A stretch of DNA of 64,000 bases, from contig NZ_LLWC01000026.1 in the NCBI RefSeq assembly GCF_001561995.1, positions 62,001 through 126,000 on the forward strand, written 5' to 3'. Both the position numbers and the translations under genes were made by a program. Source of the DNA: Polycladidibacter hongkongensis (lineage in GTDB: Bacteria > Pseudomonadota > Alphaproteobacteria > Rhizobiales > Stappiaceae). The notes below the pieces were generated by a model that worked only from the letters and a program-made list of their open reading frames with translations, did no database searches and was not told where the DNA came from. Each line of letters opens with the position of its first letter. The stretch's first letter is position 1. Positions 1-9,264 of this stretch are shown here, piece by piece.

Positions 1-1
1 G

Positions 2-478
2 CTAGCCTTCTGGGCGCAGCACGGCCAAGCGCTCGTTACAGTCTTGCTGCATTTGTTCCATATCTTTTATCACTTGCTGCAACTGCTCTTGACGCTCATA
101 GAGCTCTTGCAGAGCCTGCGTTGTGCGGCCGAGCACGTATTCCAGCTGGCTAACTTCGCCCTCGCCGCGCTCACCATACAGGGCAAGAAACTCTTTGATG
201 TCGGAGAGAGAGGAGCCGATCGCCTTGCCGCGCAAGATGAGCTTGAGGCGGGCGCGATCTTTGCGCGTATAAGCGCGATTGCCATTGCGCCGCTGGGGCT
301 CAAGTAAACTCTTAGACTCGTAGAACCGAATGGTGCGTGTGGTCACATTAAATTCTTGTGCCAGCTCACCGATTGTGAAGAGCGCCTCCTGTTCTTTAAG
401 CAGCGCTGGCGCGACGTGGTCTGACAGCTGGCTTTGTGTGTTAGTGTTTGCTTTCTGTTGTTGGTCTTGTTTTTGCAT
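2..478 (-). CDS. MerR-family transcriptional regulator, LiuR-like
   Basis: A MerR-type DNA-binding protein. The N-terminal winged helix reads FTIGELAQEFNVTTRTIRFY and is followed by the wing (RRNGNRAYTRKDRARLKLI); the C-terminal half is a glutamine-rich coiled coil typical of the dimerisation helix. The spacing and the RLKLILRGK stretch resemble the LiuR branch, which controls branched-chain amino acid catabolism in proteobacteria; that specific role is inference. The frame is open upstream to a TTG at 529. I prefer the ATG at 478 because a GGGG stretch lies a few bases upstream and the extra residues do not resemble the family; ATGs at 496 and 511 are also possible. The stop is right at the window edge, so downstream partners are not visible. 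Confidence 0.85.
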   Translation of the reverse strand: MQKQDQQQKANTNTQSQLSDHVAPALLKEQEALFTIGELAQEFNVTTRTIRFYESKSLLEPQRRNGNRAYTRKDRARLKLILRGKAIGSSLSDIKEFLALYGERGEGEVSQLEYVLGRTTQALQELYERQEQLQQVIKDMEQMQQDCNERLAVLRPEG

Positions 479-777
479 GCACGCCCCACTTCGCATCCCT
501 TGCCCATTCATAGGCCGATCTGTCGACAAATTCGTCGTGCTGACCCACCGGGATTGATTTGCCAGCTTATACCTACATTTCGTTTACGTAAAGGTTATAG
601 TAATGCAACTAGGTTTTCCCATGGGCTGTGTATGAGGGTGGCACGGCGGGTATGGCGACATATGAGGGCGCTATACAGCGCCGCGAATTGATGGCATCTT
701 TAGGCTTTAACGAATGTATGTGCTCGCCAGTGGCAGTTTGCGCGGCGACCCCAGAGGAAACTTAAGAGCAAGCCAAG
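479..777. other. Intergenic region between merR-like gene and slyX
   Basis: About 300 bases between divergent genes. It presumably holds both promoters, but I see no clear -10/-35 pair, operator or hairpin. Short open frames here do not look like proteins. Confidence 0.5.
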
Positions 778-990
778 ATGAGCAGTGAGCTAGAAAGCAG
801 GGTTGATGACCTTGAGATACATGTGGCACACCAAGCCGATACTGTGGAAGCGTTGAATTCCGTTGTGGTGCAGCAGCAAAAGACCATCGATAGTCTGGTC
901 TCCGCTGTGAGCAAATTGCGCGAGGAGTTGCTTGGTCTACATGACCTGCTGGAGGATATGCCAGCGAACGAAAAACCACCTCATTACTAG
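778..990 (+). CDS. slyX: SlyX family protein
   Basis: A 70-residue, almost entirely helical protein with heptad-like leucines/valines (residues about 4-60) and the C-terminal PPHY signature that marks the SlyX family. Length fits the family (about 70 aa). SlyX was named from its position beside slyD in enteric bacteria; its biochemical function is not established. ATG at 778 follows a purine-rich stretch (AAGAGCAAG). It stands alone between the merR-like gene and the hydrolase gene, so context adds nothing on function. Confidence 0.85.
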   Translation: MSSELESRVDDLEIHVAHQADTVEALNSVVVQQQKTIDSLVSAVSKLREELLGLHDLLEDMPANEKPPHY

Positions 991-1089
991 ACAGTGTCGT
1001 CTGCAGGCAAACATGGGGGTGCAAAGACATAGCCCTTGTTTGTCCTTTGCTGGCGCCATGATACTGATTGCCCCGCGAGGATACAGATA

Positions 1090-2160
1090 ATGAAAAAGAA
1101 CATAGAAATGATCGCTGGCGATACCAGCGGCGTCAACTACGCGTTTCCATGGTTTAGCTTTGACGGTCAGGAAGGCGGCGGTGCACCGGCGGCCTATCTA
1201 CAAGGGGCGCTGCACGCGGATGAGTTGCCCGGCCCCGCTGCCTTGCACTTCTTACTACCGCTGTTGCAACAGGCCGAGGCGGAGGGGCGTATTCGCGGCA
1301 AGATCACCGTGATCCCACAGGCCAACCCGATTGGCACTGCCCAGTGGGTGAACCTGAAGATGTCTGGGCGCTTTGCACTGCCAACCCGCGAAAACTTCAA
1401 CCGCAATCATCCTGTTATCGCCAAACCCGATCCAAATCTGGCACGGGAAGACGAAACATTTATGAGCATTGACCAGCGGCTCAAACAACGCTTGGCGCGC
1501 CTATCTCTCGGGCATCAAATCATTCTTGATCTGCACTGCGACGACGAAGGATTGAACTACGTTTACATTGCCAAGGAGCTCTGGCCGCAGACGCAGGATC
1601 TTGCCACTTGCCTTGAGGCGGATGCTGTGCTGCTTTGGCAAGGTGATGCGGACATGCCGTTTGAGGCGGCGGCCCTGCATCCTTACCTTGCTCCGGAGCA
1701 AAATGATGCGCTTGCGAACGATGTGGTGGTGTCGACGCTGGAGCTGCGCGGGCAAGCGGATGTGGACCCGCAAACAGCCAAGGCAGATGCCGAACGGCTG
1801 CTGCACTTCCTTGAGGTGCGCGGTGTGATCGCTCCTGCCCAAGGAAACAGTGCCGAAGCTCCTACCCCGTATCAGGGGCTGGCTGTCCCACTGGAACATA
1901 TCGAAATGCTGCAAGCCCCCTGCCCCGGTGTTGTGCTCTATCATGTGAAGCCGGGCGATCAAGTGCAGCAAGGAGATTTGCTGGTGCAGGTGGTTCGCAC
2001 ACCGGGAGTGCCTGAGGATGATGTGCTGCTGCATGCGCCACAAGCAGGTACGATCCTAACACGCCGAGGACACCGCTACACACGCGCCGGAGATGATCTT
2101 TTGAAGCTGCTTGGCAGCAAGCGCTCTGCGAGTGCCCGCGAGGGTATTTTGGAAGCGTAG
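1090..2160 (+). CDS. Succinylglutamate desuccinylase/aspartoacylase family zinc hydrolase
   Basis: A 356-residue member of the AstE/AspA zinc carboxypeptidase-like family. Zinc ligands are visible as the H-A-D-E motif (His42, Glu45) and the later ILDLHCDDE histidine (around residue 148). The last 70 residues (VKPGDQVQQGDLLVQV) look like a biotinyl/lipoyl-type beta-barrel, as in the family members that deacylate N-acyl amino acids or ectoine-type compounds. The substrate cannot be told from sequence. The frame is open to a TTG at 1036, but ATG 1090 has a GAGG ribosome site and matches family N-termini. It is followed by the separate GntR regulator gene, which might control it (inference). Confidence 0.85.
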   Translation: MKKNIEMIAGDTSGVNYAFPWFSFDGQEGGGAPAAYLQGALHADELPGPAALHFLLPLLQQAEAEGRIRGKITVIPQANPIGTAQWVNLKMSGRFALPTRENFNRNHPVIAKPDPNLAREDETFMSIDQRLKQRLARLSLGHQIILDLHCDDEGLNYVYIAKELWPQTQDLATCLEADAVLLWQGDADMPFEAAALHPYLAPEQNDALANDVVVSTLELRGQADVDPQTAKADAERLLHFLEVRGVIAPAQGNSAEAPTPYQGLAVPLEHIEMLQAPCPGVVLYHVKPGDQVQQGDLLVQVVRTPGVPEDDVLLHAPQAGTILTRRGHRYTRAGDDLLKLLGSKRSASAREGILEA

Positions 2161-2518
2161 CGCGGCTGGCGCTGTCTTTACGGCATCCCAGCGAATCTTT
2201 TGGGGCCTAGTTGCCCGGTGAGAACTAGAAGAGAGGGCAGGTTTTGGCTTGCCTTTTCAAATTATGCCGATAAATAGAAGTATATCTCGCGCTGAAACGC
2301 AGACCTAACCGTTTTCACGTAGCCTCCATCAACAGCCGCAGACGAGAAACAGACTGTCCCTGTGACATTCACGCGCATGCGCCGACTTAAGGATTTGCAC
2401 TTCTTTGCGCATATCCTCTAGTATAAAACTAAAGCGCAATATATCTGTGATGTTACCCCCCTGTGTTTTGTCGGCTGTCGCTGCGGAAACGCGGAATTCG
2501 AGTAGAAAGAAAATACAA
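2161..2518. other. Intergenic region upstream of the GntR regulator
   Basis: About 360 bases without a convincing gene. A possible promoter for the regulator is TTGCAC (2395-2400) with a TAGTAT-like -10 around 2419-2424 (18-base spacing). The reading frame of the regulator is open through 2405 but that extension looks unlike GntR N-termini. Confidence 0.4.
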
Positions 2519-3187
2519 ATGGCAATCGAAGATATTCTGCCTAGTCACAGCAAGGAAAGCCTTGCCGATAAATCTTATCGGCTGATTGAAGAGCTGATTG
2601 TTAATCTCGACCTAACCCCCGGAATGGCTTTGACCGAAGGGGATTTGTGCGAGCGTACACAGATTGGCCGCACCCCGGTGCGTGAAGCTATCAAACGCTT
2701 GTCCACTGAAGGTCTTATTGTTATCCGCCCACGCAAAGGCCTGTTTGTTTCTGAAATCACTGCAAACGAATACGTGTTGGTGCTGGAAACACGCAGCCCG
2801 CTAGAAGAGCTGCTGGTTGCCTCCGTTGTTGAGCGGGCCACTGATGAACAACGCGCGGCACTTGTCGCGTGCGGCGAGAATATGGTCGAGCAGGCACAAG
2901 CAGGCGATGTCAAAGGCTACCTGCGCGGTGACAAAGTCTATGACGAGATTCTGGCACTTGCATCGGGCAACCCGTTTACTTCCCGCGCAATTTTGCCACT
3001 GCAAACCATGAGCCGGTGGGCGTGGAGCGTGTTCCGCCGCGATCAAAAACTGGAAGATTCAGCTGTTGCGCATTTGAATCTGGCAAGGGCCATAGCAGCC
3101 AATGACCCAGAAACAGCTGTTGAGGCCACGAAGGCGATGATGGAACACCTGACAGCCTTCGCCAAGCAAAACGCCGCTGACGCATAA
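2519..3187 (+). CDS. GntR-family regulator with FCD ligand-binding domain
   Basis: A 222-residue FadR-subfamily regulator. Residues about 17-80 form the GntR winged helix (LTEGDLCERTQIGRTPVREA is the helix-turn-helix; RKGLFVSEI the wing), and residues about 90-210 form an all-helical FCD domain with the expected histidine late in the domain. FCD proteins bind small organic acids, often through a metal. Target genes are unknown; the upstream hydrolase is a plausible neighbour target. ATG 2519 was chosen over TTG 2405 because the added 38 residues are not family-like. An intrinsic terminator follows directly, so it is the last gene of its transcript. Confidence 0.9.
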   Translation: MAIEDILPSHSKESLADKSYRLIEELIVNLDLTPGMALTEGDLCERTQIGRTPVREAIKRLSTEGLIVIRPRKGLFVSEITANEYVLVLETRSPLEELLVASVVERATDEQRAALVACGENMVEQAQAGDVKGYLRGDKVYDEILALASGNPFTSRAILPLQTMSRWAWSVFRRDQKLEDSAVAHLNLARAIAANDPETAVEATKAMMEHLTAFAKQNAADA

Positions 3188-3218
3188 GCGACGCTGGCTA
3201 TTGATGCTAAAACTATTA

Positions 3219-3251
3219 AACGGCTTGGGAGATCTCCCCAGCCGTTTTTTT
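3219..3251 (+). terminator. Intrinsic terminator after the GntR gene
   Basis: Stem AACGGCT...AGCCGTT with an inner GGGAGATCTCCC palindrome, followed by a run of seven T on the plus strand. Confidence 0.85.
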
Positions 3252-3306
3252 GCGCCGGCTTCACGTCGTTGCTGACTGTGACAGCCACCTAACTGTTGCT
3301 TCCCCT

Positions 3307-3624
3307 TTAGGTGCAATTGTCTATTCGCGCTGTTGTACCTGATGCCCCCATTAACAGGACATAGCTTTTGTAAGGCTCTATTTTCGGCACCCGTCCGCCG
3401 AAAAGACCGGTAAGGCGCAGATGGATTTCTCCGTGTGGCGTTTGCGCAGAATAGATACCTGTCGCAACTTCATTCAGTTCCAGAGGCGCATACATGATCT
3501 CGGCACGTGCGGGTGCGCGTGTGGGTCGGCGAACAACCATCGCATTGGCGCGAATGTCGTGGCCTTCTGCATTTGGGTCGATCCGACCAACGGCGTGATG
3601 AACAATCGAGTACTTACAGGTCAT
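3307..3624 (-). CDS. Hypothetical protein, unrecognised
   Basis: An open frame of 105 residues that I do not recognise. It has no signal peptide or membrane segment; it is rich in Arg/Ala in the middle and in Gly/beta-type residues near the C-terminus. The ribosome site is weak. It lies downstream of the terminator that closes the flgJ-flgN transcript, so it is probably transcribed on its own or by read-through. The residue composition looks protein-like, but the gene could be spurious. A similarity search would decide. Confidence 0.5.
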   Translation of the reverse strand: MTCKYSIVHHAVGRIDPNAEGHDIRANAMVVRRPTRAPARAEIMYAPLELNEVATGIYSAQTPHGEIHLRLTGLFGGRVPKIEPYKSYVLLMGASGTTARIDNCT

Positions 3625-3661
3625 CCGTATCGCTCATGGCAGTATTGCAATATTTTCCTAC

Positions 3662-3694
3662 AAAAATCCCCGCGCAGAACACTGCGCAGGGAGA
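3662..3694 (-). terminator. Intrinsic terminator of the flgJ-flgN transcript
   Basis: On the minus strand: CCC-TGCGCAG, short loop, CTGCGCG-GGG, then ATTTTTG. It sits 20 bases after the stop of the FliL-like gene. Confidence 0.85.
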
Positions 3695-3714
3695 AAAACA
3701 AATTGGCGTCTTAC

Positions 3715-4248
3715 TTATAGATCTGTCAAAGGCTGTTCTTTACTCAGATTTTCCTGCATGACTTTTTTCTGTGCCGCCTCTTCTTCTTTGGCTTGCTCGG
3801 CACGGATTTCCTTCGGCACATGGAAGGTAAACTCCTGCACCAAGAGATCCTGAATAAGCTCGACACCGAAACGCTCGTTGACTTGCCCTCTTATCTGCTC
3901 GGTCAATTCATGGAGATCCGACTTGCCGAGTTGGGCAAAACGCTTGTCAGCCTTTGAATAAATGAGGCGGAAGGCTTCATCAACCACAAAAGCCTCGGGC
4001 GGGACAGCCAGTTTATCCAGTGTCACCGCGTCAACAGTGTAAACAAACTGGGCGATGATATAGCCGTGTACCTTACCATCTTCGAGAACTGGCACGGAGA
4101 AACTGTCGGTCTTTTTGTAATCCAGACCTTCCAGGTGCGCTTCTTTTTTGACCATTGGGTCGTTGCCGGTTTTGTACATGGCAGTGCCATAACTGGCAGC
4201 AAGCGTAACGGCACAAATCCAAAGACCGACGATAACAATTCTTAGCAT
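3715..4248 (-). CDS. Flagellar-cluster membrane protein, unknown function (FliL-like topology)
   Basis: 177 residues with one N-terminal membrane anchor (residues about 4-22), a periplasmic-looking domain and a charged C-terminal helix (EQAKEEEAAQKK). The topology recalls FliL, but a clear fliL lies elsewhere in this window (29713-30198). From memory, rhizobial flagellar clusters carry a similar protein at the end of the fliR transcript, without an assigned role. It is the third gene after flgJ and flgN, with 6 bases to flgN and a terminator after it, so it is co-transcribed with export/rod genes. A stator- or rod-associated role is inference only. Confidence 0.75.
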   Translation of the reverse strand: MLRIVIVGLWICAVTLAASYGTAMYKTGNDPMVKKEAHLEGLDYKKTDSFSVPVLEDGKVHGYIIAQFVYTVDAVTLDKLAVPPEAFVVDEAFRLIYSKADKRFAQLGKSDLHELTEQIRGQVNERFGVELIQDLLVQEFTFHVPKEIRAEQAKEEEAAQKKVMQENLSKEQPLTDL

Positions 4249-4254
4249 AAGGTT

Positions 4255-4752
4255 TTACCAGTGTCCGTAGGGTGCGGCATAGGTGCCGTCAGAATCCAGA
4301 TCGCGCATGGTTTGCGATAATTTTTCAGTTATATCTTTTACAGCGTTCAGCTGTGTTGCCAGCAGGCGCATATTGAGATCAATCAGCTCGCGAAGCTCTG
4401 CCATTCGTTTTTGCGTGTGGGCAGGCACGGCCCCACCACCAATGGCGATTTTCTCGGCACGCTCCAAATCCAGCAGGGCTTTGCCTTTTAAAAACGACGA
4501 GTGATCAAGATCAAAATCTTCATTGTGCAGGAGCTTTTCATTCTCCTCTTCCAGCAATGTTTCAAGGCGATCAATGACCGCATAAAGCGCCAACAGCTCT
4601 TCAGGCGGCTCGGGCAACTCATGAACATCACTTAGCAAAGCAAGGTCTTGATCTTGATGTTCTGATGCTTGCAATGTTGGCTGAACTGCATTGCTCTCGC
4701 TCACCACTGGCAAAGCGGCATCTTGCCCTAGATCGGAGGTTTGCTCTTGCAT
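4255..4752 (-). CDS. flgN: FlgN-like flagellar export chaperone
   Basis: 165 residues, mostly helical, with the FlgN-type central coiled coil (residues about 55-145; RLETLLEEENEKL) and a C-terminal D-G-T-Y-A motif common to alphaproteobacterial FlgN proteins. In the known system FlgN escorts the hook-filament junction proteins FlgK and FlgL to the export gate; both substrates are encoded in this window. The first 45 residues are acidic and low-complexity. Its ATG abuts the flgJ stop, and 6 bases separate it from the next gene, so the three genes form one transcript. Confidence 0.75.
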   Translation of the reverse strand: MQEQTSDLGQDAALPVVSESNAVQPTLQASEHQDQDLALLSDVHELPEPPEELLALYAVIDRLETLLEEENEKLLHNEDFDLDHSSFLKGKALLDLERAEKIAIGGGAVPAHTQKRMAELRELIDLNMRLLATQLNAVKDITEKLSQTMRDLDSDGTYAAPYGHW

Positions 4753-5313
4753 TTATGCCTCTTTGTTTTCAGCTGGGTTGCGCAGATTTTCCGGGATCAA
4801 CACTTCGGCAAGGCCGAGGCTTCCCGATTTTGCCAATTGTCCGGCAAGTTGCTCCGCCATCATCGACTTCCACATTTCACCAGCTGTGCCACCGCCATAA
4901 ACAGTTTCCAAAGACTTGGGCAACATGCTTTGCACGAAGGTTTGCATGATAGCAGCCTCCAGCTTCTCACCCAGCTTGTGCTGGCTTTCAACGCGCGCTG
5001 TCACGCTTTTCATGGCTGTGAGGGTATCACCAGCATTTCCGGCAAGTGGCAGACCGCCAGCGGCTACCGAGGAGAGTGGCGGACGCTGCTCTGCTTCTTC
5101 TGCTTTACGCGCCTCGCCTGCGGCTTCTGCTTCACCAAGTATTGCGGTAAAATCCTGCTGAAGAGGCTGATGTGCGCCATTGCTGGCGACAAGCGGCAAA
5201 TCGGCAGACACTTTTGCCGGCCGAGACAATGCGGTGGTTGCTGTCCGGCTGGCCAGCGGGTCGGCTTGACGCAGAACATCGAGAACCAGATCTGAAACAG
5301 GCTGAATTGCCAT
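4753..5313 (-). CDS. flgJ: Rod-binding protein, FlgJ N-terminal-domain type
   Basis: 186 residues. Residues about 110-175 carry the rod-binding signature (QTFVQSMLPKSLE, then MWKSMMAEQLAGQLAKSG and the LGLAEVL ending). The muramidase domain of enterobacterial FlgJ is absent; a separate lytic transglycosylase is encoded at 14418-15002. This split form is normal in alphaproteobacteria. The protein is expected in the periplasm as a rod-assembly cap. It is the first gene of the flgJ-flgN-FliL-like transcript, and a repeated ACCGGTC-type palindrome lies about 100 bases upstream. Confidence 0.85.
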   Translation of the reverse strand: MAIQPVSDLVLDVLRQADPLASRTATTALSRPAKVSADLPLVASNGAHQPLQQDFTAILGEAEAAGEARKAEEAEQRPPLSSVAAGGLPLAGNAGDTLTAMKSVTARVESQHKLGEKLEAAIMQTFVQSMLPKSLETVYGGGTAGEMWKSMMAEQLAGQLAKSGSLGLAEVLIPENLRNPAENKEA

Positions 5314-5410
5314 GATAGAACTCCGAGGGGTTCAAAACAGTGTCAGTCGAAGGCTCGTTGACACTCAAAAATCTATGGTTGTAACAAAACCTAGCGGCCA
5401 AGACTTATGC

Positions 5411-5425
5411 GTACCTGACCGGTAC
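5411..5425. promoter_or_regulatory. ACCGGTC-core palindrome upstream of flgJ
   Basis: GTACC-TGACC-GGTAC inverted repeat, 98-112 bases upstream of the flgJ start. One of four copies of this core in non-coding flagellar DNA of the window (see 8837, 26181 and 41071). Confidence 0.45.
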
Positions 5426-5461
5426 GGACCTGAGGTATTGCTGTGAAGAATCGGCACGGCT

Positions 5462-5860
5462 CTAGCCCTTGCGGTGGTTGGCAAGGTGTAGTTCGGCGAT
5501 ATCCATAAGAGCGACACGTTCTTGCTTGCGCGAATGGGCTACCTTGACTTTGTCGCGTTGACGTTCTGCCACGGTCGTTTGGCGGTTAGTATCATGCAAT
5601 TGTTCCAAGAGCTCGTCCTTGTGCGTGGTGCGCAGGGCGCGATCACGCTTGCAAGACTTCAGGCGACGGTCGATGGTTTGGTTCATCAATTCGCGCATGC
5701 GGCCTTCCTGACCGTTCCAAAGGCCTAAATACTCCTGCTCGCGTTCCTCGATCTGGTTAATTTCTGCATCCAGTACCGCGATTTCGTAACGCAGCGCGTT
5801 TTCCTTTTGCTGTTGCACTTTCAGCAAGCGTTGTAAGCGTTGCAGGCGTCGCTTTTCCAT
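5462..5860 (-). CDS. fliJ: FliJ-like coiled-coil flagellar protein
   Basis: 132 residues, nearly all charged helix (residues about 1-60 QQQKENALRYEIAVLDAEIN and about 75-120), the size and style of FliJ, which links the FliI ATPase ring to the export gate. Sequence similarity to classical FliJ is weak by eye, so the name rests on length, coiled-coil character and position. The frame is open further upstream inside fliR, but the ATG at 5860 lies 11 bases after the fliR stop and is preceded by a GGGGAGG ribosome site, so it is the start. Confidence 0.65.
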   Translation of the reverse strand: MEKRRLQRLQRLLKVQQQKENALRYEIAVLDAEINQIEEREQEYLGLWNGQEGRMRELMNQTIDRRLKSCKRDRALRTTHKDELLEQLHDTNRQTTVAERQRDKVKVAHSRKQERVALMDIAELHLANHRKG

Positions 5861-5871
5861 GTGCCCTCCCC

Positions 5872-6642
5872 CTAGACCAGTTGCAACCAGGCACCAAGGC
5901 CTGCGAAAAACTGCGATATGATTTCGGTGATGGTCATCCAGAGCATAAACAGCCCGCCCGTGAGCACAAATGGCATGCCGATGAAGTAGACCGGCATCTG
6001 CGGCATCAGACGGTTGGTGATCCCGAGAGCCAAGTTGATGATAAGACCGTAGACTATAAAGGGCGAGACGATACGCAAGGCCAGATAGGTCCCCTCTGCC
6101 AGTTTGCCTGCGTATTGGTCCATCGCAGCTGCGGCAACAAACTCGCCGCCCAATGGCACCAGTTTGTAGGATTCCAGCAGGGCCGAGAAAACCTGAGCGT
6201 GAGCACCTGAGATGAACAGCATACAAGTTGCGGTCAAGGTCACGGCCTCGGCAAGAGGCGGAGCCTGATTCATCTCCTCGATCATCGGCATGGGCATGTT
6301 GAAACTGCTCATCTGTGCCGCCGCAGCCATCATCATTTGCAGTGCGCCAAAGAAAGCGCGACCAAACAGGCCAATGAGTGTGCCGATGAGGATTTCGGTG
6401 CAGATCATCAGAAAGAGGGCTGCAAAGTCTGCCCGCTCGACGACCGGGGTCATTTGCGGCAGGAGCATGGGGGCGATGGCAAACGAGCACCCGAGCGCCA
6501 AGAATATGCGCAGGTTCAGCGAGACACGCGGCGAAGAAAAGCCCGGCATCGCCATAAGGCAACTGCCAAGGCGGCAGAAAACCATAAAAAGAGCCAGCAG
6601 AACCGGCTCCAAATTGGCGAGTGGCAGGGCCAGTAGCTTCAC
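5872..6642 (-). CDS. fliR: Flagellar export gate protein FliR
   Basis: 256 residues with about six hydrophobic helices in the FliR arrangement; recognisable segments are the N-terminal [14 protein letters not shown] and the later [19 protein letters not shown]. FliR joins FliP and FliQ in the export gate at the centre of the basal body. It starts with GTG, and that codon overlaps the flhA stop (GTGA), indicating translational coupling. The fliJ-like gene follows after 11 bases. Confidence 0.95.
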   Translation of the reverse strand: MKLLALPLANLEPVLLALFMVFCRLGSCLMAMPGFSSPRVSLNLRIFLALGCSFAIAPMLLPQMTPVVERADFAALFLMICTEILIGTLIGLFGRAFFGALQMMMAAAAQMSSFNMPMPMIEEMNQAPPLAEAVTLTATCMLFISGAHAQVFSALLESYKLVPLGGEFVAAAAMDQYAGKLAEGTYLALRIVSPFIVYGLIINLALGITNRLMPQMPVYFIGMPFVLTGGLFMLWMTITEIISQFFAGLGAWLQLV

Positions 6643-8720
6643 GATACGGTACCCAGCGCTTCAACTTCAACACCGCGGGCGATTTCCATGTGCGAAAGCA
6701 CAGGCAAGGCCGGGAACATGCGCTCCGTTATCATGCGCACATATTGGCGTGCTTCTGGCGCGACGACCAAGGCGAAGCGATGGCCTGCGTTAATGTTGCG
6801 GCGGATTGCCTCTGCACTTTCCTTGGCAAATTCTTCCACCTGCCCCGGCTCCATATCAAACTCCAGCACCTCGCCAGATTGGTCGCGGCGCAAAGACTGG
6901 TGGAAGGCCAAATCCCAACGGTTGCCGAGACGTAGCACTTTCAACACCCCTTCATCGGCAATGTCACCACAAATCTGCGTACCCATGCGCACGCGTACGT
7001 GATCGGCGATTTGCTCAGGACGGCGGGCATGGGGGGCGATTTCAGCAATCGCTTCCAAAATCAGCGCCAAATTGCGCACAGAGATGCGTTCTGCAAGCAG
7101 GAGTTTCAACACAGCTTGTAATCCCGAGAAGGAAATATACTGCGGGCAAACATCTTCCAATAGGCGTTTGTAGGCAGGGTCCAAACGATCAAGCAAAGCG
7201 CGCATATCCTTATAGGAGAGCAGCATTGGCAAGTTGTTGCGGATGACCTCGGACAAGTGGGTCAGAACAACCGAGAGGTTGTCAACAACCGTATAACCAC
7301 CGCGCTTAACCTCATGCTCAAAGGCCGACTGCACCCACATTGCTTTCATGCCAAAGGCTGGTTCGCGGGTCTCGGTGCCCGGCAAAGCAGGCAGATCTTT
7401 TTTGCCACCAATGACCAGCAGATCACCCACATTAATAGACTGCGAGGCGACCAGCGTGCCATGGATACGAAACTCGTAGCTTTTTGGTGTAAGATCGATG
7501 TTGTCGGAAAGTTTGATCTCGGGAACAACAAAACCGTACTGTTCGGCGAATTTCTTGCGCATCTTGTTTATGCGGTTGCCGATTTCCGGTTTCGCAGCCA
7601 GTAGACGTGCGGTTAATTGTTTGCCAAGGCGCACTTCGATTTCCGGCAGCTCCAAACTGTCCTTCACGCTTTCCTTCTTGGCTTCTTGTTCCAGCGCCAG
7701 CGCCTCTTCAGCTTTGCGGGCTTCTTCGGCTTCAGCTTCTGCAACACGGCGCGGAATGATGTAGGCACCAAAGCCGAACAGCGCCGACAATCCAATGAAC
7801 GGCAAAAACGGCAACCCGGGCATAAACGCCATGATAAATAGCATCATGGAGGAAACAGCGAGCGCGCGCGGATATGCCGCCAGCTGCCCCATCACAGCAC
7901 TTTCGGCCGTGCCGCGTGTGCCGCCTTTGGACACAAGCAGACCGGCAGCAAGCGATACGATCAGTGCGGGAATTTGCGAGACAAGGCCATCACCCACGGA
8001 TAATTTGGTGAACACATCCGCAGCTTCACTTAGCTCCATATCATAGCGGGTCACACCGATAATGATTCCGCCGAGGATGTTGACCGCTGTGATAATGAGG
8101 CCAGCAACTGCATCGCCGCGCACGAACTTGGAGGCACCATCCATAGCACCGAAGAAAGAGCTCTCCTCTTCCAGTTCAGAGCGGCGGGCCTGCGCCTGCT
8201 TTTCATCAATCATCCCCGCGGACAGGTCCGCATCAATGGCCATCTGTTTGCCGGGGATCGCATCAAGGGTAAAACGAGCACCGACCTCGGCGATACGTGT
8301 CGCGCCTTTTGTGATGACGAGAAAGTTCACCGTGACCAGAATTGCAAAGACGATCAGACCAATTACGAAGTCACCACTCATCACAAACTTCGAGAATCCA
8401 TTGATCACGTAACCGGCGGCCAATGGACCCTCGTGGCCATTGGCCAGAATAGCTCGGGTGGTGGCAATGTTGAGCGAGAGCCGCAACATGGTGGCGATCA
8501 GCAGAATCGTTGGAAAGGAGGAAAATTCAAGAGGTCGCTGGATCCACAAGGACACCATCAGGATCAGCACCGACATGGCTACCGACAACGTCAGTCCGAA
8601 GTCGATCATGAAGGTGGGCATGGGCAAAAACAGCACAGACAGAATGAAAACAATACCAACGGCAAAGCCGATATCGCGTCGATTGGTGGCGCTTGGATTA
8701 GCTGTCTGGGTGGCGATCAT
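6639..8720 (-). CDS. flhA: Flagellar export gate protein FlhA
   Basis: 693 residues, the usual length. The N-terminal half has about eight membrane helices, followed by the conserved FHIPEP-region equivalent ([16 protein letters not shown]) and, after about residue 330, the cytoplasmic domain that docks chaperone-substrate complexes. It is the central export-gate subunit and proton channel element. It heads a transcript with fliR and fliJ; the gap to fliQ (8721-8901) contains one of the ACCGGTC palindromes, so flhA may have its own promoter. Confidence 0.97.
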   Translation of the reverse strand: MIATQTANPSATNRRDIGFAVGIVFILSVLFLPMPTFMIDFGLTLSVAMSVLILMVSLWIQRPLEFSSFPTILLIATMLRLSLNIATTRAILANGHEGPLAAGYVINGFSKFVMSGDFVIGLIVFAILVTVNFLVITKGATRIAEVGARFTLDAIPGKQMAIDADLSAGMIDEKQAQARRSELEEESSFFGAMDGASKFVRGDAVAGLIITAVNILGGIIIGVTRYDMELSEAADVFTKLSVGDGLVSQIPALIVSLAAGLLVSKGGTRGTAESAVMGQLAAYPRALAVSSMMLFIMAFMPGLPFLPFIGLSALFGFGAYIIPRRVAEAEAEEARKAEEALALEQEAKKESVKDSLELPEIEVRLGKQLTARLLAAKPEIGNRINKMRKKFAEQYGFVVPEIKLSDNIDLTPKSYEFRIHGTLVASQSINVGDLLVIGGKKDLPALPGTETREPAFGMKAMWVQSAFEHEVKRGGYTVVDNLSVVLTHLSEVIRNNLPMLLSYKDMRALLDRLDPAYKRLLEDVCPQYISFSGLQAVLKLLLAERISVRNLALILEAIAEIAPHARRPEQIADHVRVRMGTQICGDIADEGVLKVLRLGNRWDLAFHQSLRRDQSGEVLEFDMEPGQVEEFAKESAEAIRRNINAGHRFALVVAPEARQYVRMITERMFPALPVLSHMEIARGVEVEALGTVS

Positions 8721-8836
8721 GGAATCTCTCAGGCATCAGCTGCGCTTGATGCGCAGGGGATTAGCAAATTATGCGAGAGAGTGCCTTTTGAAACTTGTGT
8801 GAGCGTAACTTGCAGGGAGGTGCGCACAATGCGCTA

Positions 8837-8850
8837 AACCGACCGGTACG
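8837..8850. promoter_or_regulatory. ACCGGTC-core site upstream of flhA
   Basis: AACCGACCGGTACG, about 120 bases upstream of the flhA ATG in the fliQ-flhA gap. Same core as the sites at 5411, 26181 and 41071. Confidence 0.45.
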
Positions 8851-8901
8851 CCTAGGGGATATTCAGAGATATCTGGCCAGAGGAATAATAGTGAGCAAAC
8901 G

Positions 8902-9168
8902 CTAGAAGCCGTGCTCTATGCGGCCGTACAATTCTTCTGTCAACGCATAGATTTGCGAGCCCATATAAGGACCGGTTACAGCAACCATGATAAGAATCGC
9001 GACGATCTTGGGAATGAAGGTCAGTGTCATTTCCTGGATCTGGGTCAACGCTTGAAACAAAGCGATGATCAGACCAATGAACATGGCCACAGCAATGGAT
9101 GGCCCGGCAGCGGCGACCACTGTCCACACCGCGTTGCGGACAATGTCTAGTGCATCGGCTTCGTTCAT
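8902..9168 (-). CDS. fliQ: Flagellar export gate protein FliQ
   Basis: 88 residues with the two long hydrophobic helices of FliQ (residues about 12-38 and 50-75; LFQALTQIQEMTLTF between them). It is a subunit of the FliPQR gate. The frame extends three codons to a GTG at 9177, but ATG 9168 gives the usual N-terminus MNEADALD. It lies downstream of flgD, separated by a terminator-like hairpin at 9216-9244, and upstream of flhA. Confidence 0.93.
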   Translation of the reverse strand: MNEADALDIVRNAVWTVVAAAGPSIAVAMFIGLIIALFQALTQIQEMTLTFIPKIVAILIMVAVTGPYMGSQIYALTEELYGRIEHGF

Positions 9169-9215
9169 CTTGAACACTCGTCGTTTTCTGTGGTTTTGAT
9201 TGCCAAAGGCAAAGC

Positions 9216-9244
9216 GATAAAAGGCGGACCATTGGCCCGCCCTT
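9216..9244 (-). terminator. Terminator-like hairpin between flgD and fliQ
   Basis: Minus strand: AAGGGCGG, 9-base loop, CCGCCTTT then TAT. An eight-pair stem with one G-T pair. It could end the flgE-flgD transcript or attenuate fliQ. Confidence 0.55.
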
Positions 9245-9264
9245 CCAAAAGGGATGGGCGCTGG

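Noticed and set aside
5861-6673. Long open frame joined to the fliJ-like gene
   Set aside because: It is an out-of-phase shadow of fliR; only the part from ATG 5860 is protein-like.
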